The notes beneath the pieces are model-generated. The model was given only the letters and a program-made list of their open reading frames with translations. It was not told the DNA's origin and did not search any database. A stretch of DNA of 9,530 nt, taken from positions 1-9,530 of the forward strand of contig JALOBT010000067.1 of the NCBI GenBank assembly GCA_023228125.1, in the 5' to 3' direction. The position numbers were made by a program, and so were the translations under genes. The DNA comes from Candidatus Cloacimonadota bacterium. GTDB lineage: Bacteria > Cloacimonadota > Cloacimonadia > Cloacimonadales > Cloacimonadaceae. Of the stretch, positions 4,641-9,530 are shown piece after piece; the first letter of the stretch is position 1, and every line of letters begins with the position of its first letter.

Positions 4641-7600
4641 TACAGTTCTCCTTTTTTATCTGGTTCCGCGTGCTAAGATAATAGAACGCTGGAATTACTA
4701 TCAAGGTAAGAAGCGTGGAAACTATCAGCCCGCCAATGGATGCAATACCCATGGACATTCTGAACTCACGCCCGGCTGAGCCTATTCCCAAAGCCATGGG
4801 CAACATCCCAATGACGATGGAAAGCGTACTCATGATGATGGGCTTGAGCTTGAGCTTTCCGGCTTCCAACAAGGCATCGTGCGAACACATGCCTTCTTTA
4901 CGCTTCACGTTCACATAGTCTAATATTAAGATAGCGTTATTTACCACGATGCCAACTAACATTATCATAGCCAGCATGGAAAACATATTGATTCCTATGC
5001 CAGTGATGTATAAGGCCAGGATCACACCAATGACGGCAAGGGGAACTGTAGCCAGGATAATCAGCGGCTGTGTAAAGCTTTCCAGGATTGCTGCCAGCAG
5101 CATATAGGTAAGCAAGATCGCCAGCAAGAAGGTTTTTGCCATATCTGCCACAGTTTCATTGAGCATCTTGGCTTCTTGGCCCCAGGCGATCTGATATCCG
5201 CTGGGCAGTTCTAATTGTTCCAATTTATTGGTGATGGCAGCGTTGATGTTTCCGGTGGAATAGCCTTTGGCTGCATTACCGGTAATTTCGATAGATTTGA
5301 AGCGGTCGATATGAATCAATTGGCTTACACCTGGGGCAAAATCCATATCTACCAATTGCGAGAGCAGATAGGACTGTCCCATGATCACCACGCTGAGGTT
5401 CATGATCTTATCCGGATGGTCGATGTCTTCTTCTGCCAGGCTGAGGCGAATATCGTATTGATTGCCACCTTCTCGATAATAGGTGCTCACCATGCCTTCC
5501 ACGCTGCTTCTGAGAGCCAGCGCCAGGTCATACACCGTGGCCCCTATTTCTGCCATGCGATCACGTTTGGGAACCAGGGTAATCTCGGAAGTGCCGGGAC
5601 GCGAACTGCTATCGATATTGATCAAGCCAGGAATATCGCTGATCTGTTTCATCACGTCATACTTCAGCTCTTCCAATACTTCCTGATCCTGCCCTTGCAG
5701 GTAGAAGCTGACGCCGGATCCGCCCATACCCATATTGGATTGTTCGCTCACTATGATCTTGGCATTGGGGATATCGGAAAACTCCTTGATCAGGAGGTTC
5801 ACCATTTCCAGGGTCCCACGTTTACGCTCTTTACGGTCGGTCAGGCGGATATCCGCACTGGCCAGATTGGTGCCGGTATTGATCATACCGGAAGAACCGA
5901 TGGTGCTGATGATATGTTCCACTTCGGGAAATTTCTTGGCCCTGTCGTTGATGGTTTCCACTACCTTAGCAGTTTCTTCCAAGTTGTAACCTTCGGGCAA
6001 TTCTATGCTTACCGATACATTTCCTTGATTCATGGGCGGCATCAGTTCAAAGCCCAGGCTGGGCACCATAAAGAGGCTGCCTACCAAAAGCAGCAAGGAG
6101 ATAACCACGATGCCCAGGCTGTTGCGCTTGCTTTTGAGCACAATGGACATAAACTTCCGATAGCCATTTGCAAAGCGCGCGAACATGGCATCAAACTTCA
6201 GGCCAAAGCGACTGTCGTGCTTGTCTTCGGGGATGATCAACGAGGCCAGCATAGGCGTGAGGGTAAAGCTGGCGATTAGTGAAAAGATGGTAGCAAAGGT
6301 AACCGTGAGCGCGAATTCCTTCAGGAAGCTACCCACCATTGAGGTCATCGAAGCGATGGGCAAAAACACCACGATATTGGTAAGCGTAGAGGCCAGCACC
6401 GCCACTGTGATCTCTGAGGTTCCTTTGTAGGCCGCTTCTTTGCGCTTATTACCCATATCCTTGTGGCGGAAGATGTTTTCGATCACCACCACAGAGTTTG
6501 TCACCAAGATCCCCACTGCGGTAGAAAATCCCGTGAGAGTAAGCAAATTAAGGGTAAACCCAGCTGCCTTCAGGAAGATGAACGTAGATATGATCGAGAT
6601 GGGCATGGATAGAGCCACGATGAGGGTGGATCTAAAATCATGCAAGAAGACAAAGAGAATAATGCCGGTAAGCAGGACTCCCAATAGCAAAGTCATCAAG
6701 GTGTCGGACACCGTGGCTTTGGTAAAATCGCTTTCATCGCGAATGATTTCCAGCTTAGAATTGGCCGGCAAGGATTTTCTCAATTCCGGCAAAGCCTTAC
6801 GCACTTCTTCAGCGATGCTTACCACGTTTCCATCCGCACTCTTGGTGATTGAGATGCGCACTACCTTATCTTCGGTTGTTTGTTCGGCAGCATTAAAATA
6901 GATGGCACGTTTGGTGATTTTCTTCTCACCGTCAGTTACCTCAGCCAGGTTACCCAATTTCATAGTGCCAAATTGGGTGGGAATATCCAGATCGGCAATT
7001 TCTTCCACGCTGCCGAATTCACCCTTCAGGCGCACGGAATAATCCTGAGTGCCCTGGGTGAAATTTCCAGCCGGCATATCCATATTTTGGGCAGCCATAA
7101 TCTGAGCCAATTGAGCCATGGAAATATTGTTTTGATATACCACACGATCACTGAGATTCACCTGAATCTCTCGTTCGGCACCACCGGAAACACTCACCTG
7201 CGCCACACCTTTGATCTGCGAGAGGCGTTCTCGCAATTTACCATCGGCCAGCTCATACATCTCCCGATTGTCCATATCTCCGGTCAGCACCAAATCCATG
7301 AAGGGAAAGGCGCTGAAATTGAACTTTTGCACGGTAGGACGTTCGATACCATCCGGCAATTCGCGCAGGATGGAGTCCACCTTATCTTTTACTTCCGCGC
7401 TGGCCACGTTGATATCCTTATCCAGTTCAAAAGATACCATGATGATAGAGGCATTTTCCATGGAGAAACTTTGGATAAAATCTATTTGCGGCACGGTGGC
7501 GGCTGCTTCTTCCAGCTTGGTGGTCACCAGGGTTTCCACTTCCCGCGGCCCCGCACCCGGATAGATGGTTTGAATGGACACAAAGGGCAATTCGATATCC

Positions 7601-7713
7601 GGCATCAGGTTCAACGGCATACCTATATAAGCCATCGCGCCAAATACCACGAAGACCAGGATTGCCATAGTGACCATTACGGGTCTATCTATGGATAGTT
7701 TTGCTAAGAACAT
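4624..7713 (-). CDS. RND efflux permease (AcrB/HAE1-like), lacking classical proton-relay residues
   Basis: This inner-membrane pump of the resistance-nodulation-division family drives export through the fusion protein and outer-membrane channel. It has 1029 residues, the usual length. The layout is TM1 (about 12-30), a periplasmic porter/docking half with YPGAGPREVE (51-60), TM2-TM6 (337-490), TM7 (532-552), the second periplasmic half with the Gly/Met-rich loop near 661-667, and TM8-TM12 (858-1012). The start has AGGGG eight bases upstream, and the ATG follows the fusion-protein stop by one base. In TM4, where AcrB has D407-D408, the sequence is GILVTNSVVVIEN, giving T405-N406. In TM10, where AcrB has K940, it is GIVVNNAILILDY, giving N925. 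The canonical H+ relay is therefore absent, and the ion or energy coupling must differ from AcrB. The frame is intact, so it is probably functional. Substrates (drugs, bile salts, lipids, metabolites) cannot be predicted. Confidence 0.96.
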   Translation of the reverse strand: MFLAKLSIDRPVMVTMAILVFVVFGAMAYIGMPLNLMPDIELPFVSIQTIYPGAGPREVETLVTTKLEEAAATVPQIDFIQSFSMENASIIMVSFELDKDINVASAEVKDKVDSILRELPDGIERPTVQKFNFSAFPFMDLVLTGDMDNREMYELADGKLRERLSQIKGVAQVSVSGGAEREIQVNLSDRVVYQNNISMAQLAQIMAAQNMDMPAGNFTQGTQDYSVRLKGEFGSVEEIADLDIPTQFGTMKLGNLAEVTDGEKKITKRAIYFNAAEQTTEDKVVRISITKSADGNVVSIAEEVRKALPELRKSLPANSKLEIIRDESDFTKATVSDTLMTLLLGVLLTGIILFVFLHDFRSTLIVALSMPISIISTFIFLKAAGFTLNLLTLTGFSTAVGILVTNSVVVIENIFRHKDMGNKRKEAAYKGTSEITVAVLASTLTNIVVFLPIASMTSMVGSFLKEFALTVTFATIFSLIASFTLTPMLASLIIPEDKHDSRFGLKFDAMFARFANGYRKFMSIVLKSKRNSLGIVVISLLLLVGSLFMVPSLGFELMPPMNQGNVSVSIELPEGYNLEETAKVVETINDRAKKFPEVEHIISTIGSSGMINTGTNLASADIRLTDRKERKRGTLEMVNLLIKEFSDIPNAKIIVSEQSNMGMGGSGVSFYLQGQDQEVLEELKYDVMKQISDIPGLINIDSSSRPGTSEITLVPKRDRMAEIGATVYDLALALRSSVEGMVSTYYREGGNQYDIRLSLAEEDIDHPDKIMNLSVVIMGQSYLLSQLVDMDFAPGVSQLIHIDRFKSIEITGNAAKGYSTGNINAAITNKLEQLELPSGYQIAWGQEAKMLNETVADMAKTFLLAILLTYMLLAAILESFTQPLIILATVPLAVIGVILALYITGIGINMFSMLAMIMLVGIVVNNAILILDYVNVKRKEGMCSHDALLEAGKLKLKPIIMSTLSIVIGMLPMALGIGSAGREFRMSMGIASIGGLIVSTLLTLIVIPAFYYLSTRNQIKKENCNEQIN

Positions 7714-7714
7714 A

Positions 7715-8752
7715 TTAGTTCCCCTCTATGATGCGGATTTTCGCACCCTCGGTGAGAGACTTGATTCCTTCTGTGATGAGGATGTCGCCCTCTTCCAAGC
7801 CAGAGCTGAGCTCATAAATCAATTGATCTGTGAGCCCGGTGCTTACAGGAACACGCACGGCTTTGTCTTCCCTGGCCAGCCAGACAAAAGCATCGCCATT
7901 TTCTCTCACCAGATGATGACGCTGCACCACTATCGCATTGGGCTTGCTGAGGATCTGGATGCCGATTTCGGCCGTGACACCGTAGCTGATCTTGGGATTG
8001 AAACCGGGGAAGCTGGCTTCTACGCGGAAGGCCTTGCTATTCGGATCCATAGCCAGAGCGCGCATCGTGACTTTCCCATTAATGGAGATGTCTTCCCAGG
8101 TAGCCGTTACCACGCTGCCTTTCTTCACTTTGCTAATCTCACCCTCGGGCACCATGATGATGGCTTTGTAGCCGTCTGTGGAGCTCACCGTAAAGAGAGG
8201 CTGGCCGGGATACACATTGTCAGATACATTTACCATGATGTCTGTGATCACTCCGCTGATGGGTGCGCACACGTTTACCATCTGTTCACTGGCCTGCAGG
8301 TTTGCCTTGCTCACATCAAACTGAGTTTTCACATTATCATAATCCTGCTGTGAAATAGCTCCCTGCTGGCTCAGTCTGTACATGCGGTCATGAATGGCAG
8401 ATATGCTATTGAAAGCACTCTGGGCCTGTTCATATTGAGCAGCGGGGGTATTTGGGGGGAATTTGACAACGATATCGTCTTTCTGCACTCTATCACCCAC
8501 TTTGAACCTGATTCTGGTAATCACATCTCCCACCATCGCACTGGCAGTGGATTCCTGGATACCACTGAGGGTGGCATTATATTTCAGCTCTTGCCGGTAA
8601 GTGCTCTTTTCTATCGGGATGACGCGCACGGGCACGCCCAATTCACTATGCAATTGATCCATGCTTTTAGCATCGTCAACTTTTTTGCCGCAGCCGCCCA
8701 AGGCGAGTGCGACTATCATGGTAAGGACTAAGTATATTATTCTTTTATTCAT
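7715..8752 (-). CDS. Membrane fusion (periplasmic adaptor) lipoprotein of RND pump, HlyD/AcrA family
   Basis: This adaptor joins the RND permease to the outer-membrane channel. It has 345 residues, a little short for an AcrA-type protein (about 370-400). The signal peptide ends in the lipobox LGGC (C21), so it should be lipid-anchored facing the periplasm. The lipoyl halves are at about 72-99 (GDVITRIRFKVGDRVQKDDIVVKF) and 160-189 (APISGVITDIMVNVSDNVYPGQPLFTV). Between them is a short helical hairpin (about 103-158, with LSQQGAISQQDYD at the turn). A beta-barrel (about 190-265) and a membrane-proximal domain (to the end) follow. The start has GGAG seven bases upstream, inside the end of the tolC-like gene, and lies one base after that gene's stop, so the two are co-translated. 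The short hairpin fits a tip-to-tip contact with the channel. Confidence 0.94.
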   Translation of the reverse strand: MNKRIIYLVLTMIVALALGGCGKKVDDAKSMDQLHSELGVPVRVIPIEKSTYRQELKYNATLSGIQESTASAMVGDVITRIRFKVGDRVQKDDIVVKFPPNTPAAQYEQAQSAFNSISAIHDRMYRLSQQGAISQQDYDNVKTQFDVSKANLQASEQMVNVCAPISGVITDIMVNVSDNVYPGQPLFTVSSTDGYKAIIMVPEGEISKVKKGSVVTATWEDISINGKVTMRALAMDPNSKAFRVEASFPGFNPKISYGVTAEIGIQILSKPNAIVVQRHHLVRENGDAFVWLAREDKAVRVPVSTGLTDQLIYELSSGLEEGDILITEGIKSLTEGAKIRIIEGN

Positions 8753-8753
8753 T

Positions 8754-9530
8754 TCATTTCTCCGAAATCAAATTTTTGCCAATGGCTTTGCTAAGGGCGC
8801 GCTCGCTTACTATCACTTCATAGATTGCGCTATAATATTGAAGCTGTATGGAAGACAGCATAATCTGGGCGTCAAAGACCTCAAGCTGGATGCCCACCTG
8901 ATTTTCGTAGCGAATCTGGGCCAGCTCCAGATTGCGGGTGGCCAGGCGAATGTTCTGCGCTTGAACCTCATAATTTTGCAGGGCGTGCTGAAGCTTCTGA
9001 TGGCTTTGCTTGATATCCAGAGCAATGAGCTCCTGGGTATCTCGCTGCTGCAATTTAGCTTTGCTGAGATCATGGCGAGCATAGCTGATCTTGCTTGCAT
9101 TTGAGAATCCGGTAAAGATAGGCAGGCTAAAGCCAATTCCCACAGAATACTGAGTGCCAAAATCATCTCTTTGGATAGCATATTCATCGGCCGCAGTAAA
9201 CAGTGCAGCACTGGCAGACAAGGCTACATTTGGCAAGTAATTGCCTTTTTCGGCATTATATCTGATCTGCTGAATCTCGGTGGCAATGTCCAGCAGTTCC
9301 AGCTCGGTTCTGTTTTCCAGGCCCAAAGCCTGAGCTTCGGCCAGGGTCATTTCAACGATCGGAGGTAATATAAATCCACCTTCCAGCTCCAGGTCTTCAG
9401 CTTCATAGCCGATCTTTTGTTTGAAGGCAGCGAGGGCCAGGCTGTAGTTATTTTCCGCAGCCAATACATCCGGCTCCAGCTTGGCCACTTCCAAGCGTGC
9501 ACGCAGCACGTCAAATTCGGAGACCTGTCC
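8754..9530 (-). CDS. TolC-family outer-membrane efflux channel, N-terminal part outside window
   Basis: This outer-membrane channel forms a trimeric barrel and periplasmic tunnel for the pump. Only the C-terminal 258 residues are visible, against about 430-490 for the family. The frame is open to the window edge and begins GQVSEFDVLRARLEVAKLEP, the conserved end of the first TolC repeat, so the GTG at 9509 is internal and not a start. The second repeat follows: a helix with NRTELELLDIATEIQQIRYNAEKGNYLPNVALS, a beta-strand pair near SVGIGFSLPIFTGF, a long coiled-coil helix rich in Gln and Leu, and the closing GIQLEVFDAQIMLSSIQLQYYSAIYEVIVSERALSKAIG. It is the first visible gene of the operon; the promoter lies outside the window. 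Confidence 0.94.
   Translation of the reverse strand, partial: GQVSEFDVLRARLEVAKLEPDVLAAENNYSLALAAFKQKIGYEAEDLELEGGFILPPIVEMTLAEAQALGLENRTELELLDIATEIQQIRYNAEKGNYLPNVALSASAALFTAADEYAIQRDDFGTQYSVGIGFSLPIFTGFSNASKISYARHDLSKAKLQQRDTQELIALDIKQSHQKLQHALQNYEVQAQNIRLATRNLELAQIRYENQVGIQLEVFDAQIMLSSIQLQYYSAIYEVIVSERALSKAIGKNLISEK

Noticed and set aside
5215..6279. Long open frame (354 codons) on the plus strand opposite the RND gene
   Set aside because: The predicted protein is rich in His, Gln and Phe with no family likeness; it is the complement of a strongly conserved permease. Similar shadows opposite the MATE, rocD, era and adaptor genes were rejected for the same reason.
9507..9509. GTG as start of the TolC-like gene
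   Set aside because: The frame continues upstream to the window edge with the conserved GQVSEFDVLRA motif, so the codon is an internal Val.

Overview
The window comes from the chromosome of a Gram-negative (diderm) bacterium with roughly balanced GC content. A TolC-type outer-membrane channel and two proteins with lipoprotein signal peptides support this. The phylum cannot be fixed from the sequence. Most genes have clear Shine-Dalgarno sites. An uncultured anaerobe of the FCB group (for example Cloacimonadota) is only a guess.

Plus strand, 2-3522: the C-terminal part of a MATE drug/sodium antiporter (start outside the window), a 240-base gap, an ornithine aminotransferase (rocD-type) with every expected active-site residue, and the GTPase Era. 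A terminator-like hairpin sits between the last two and ends directly at the more likely era start codon. Intergenic region, 3523-3881: about 360 bases without a credible gene but dense in structure. It holds a roughly 104-base folded element with two copies of a hairpin repeat that differ only by a base-pair swap, another palindrome, five tandem heptamers, and a 12-bp perfect bidirectional terminator that separates era from the convergent operon.

Minus strand, 9530 down to 3882: a tight operon, read in the order TolC-like channel (5' part outside the window), lipid-anchored membrane fusion protein, RND permease, DUF3332 lipoprotein, Nfu-type Fe-S protein. The junctions are 1 base, 1 base, a 17-base overlap and 15 bases. 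The first three genes make a complete tripartite efflux pump spanning both membranes. The lipoprotein may be an accessory. The Fe-S protein has no evident link to efflux.

No wholly new system is evident. The two points most worth following up are the RND permease, which lacks both the TM4 aspartate pair and the TM10 lysine of the classical proton relay, and the structured repeat element between era and the efflux operon.
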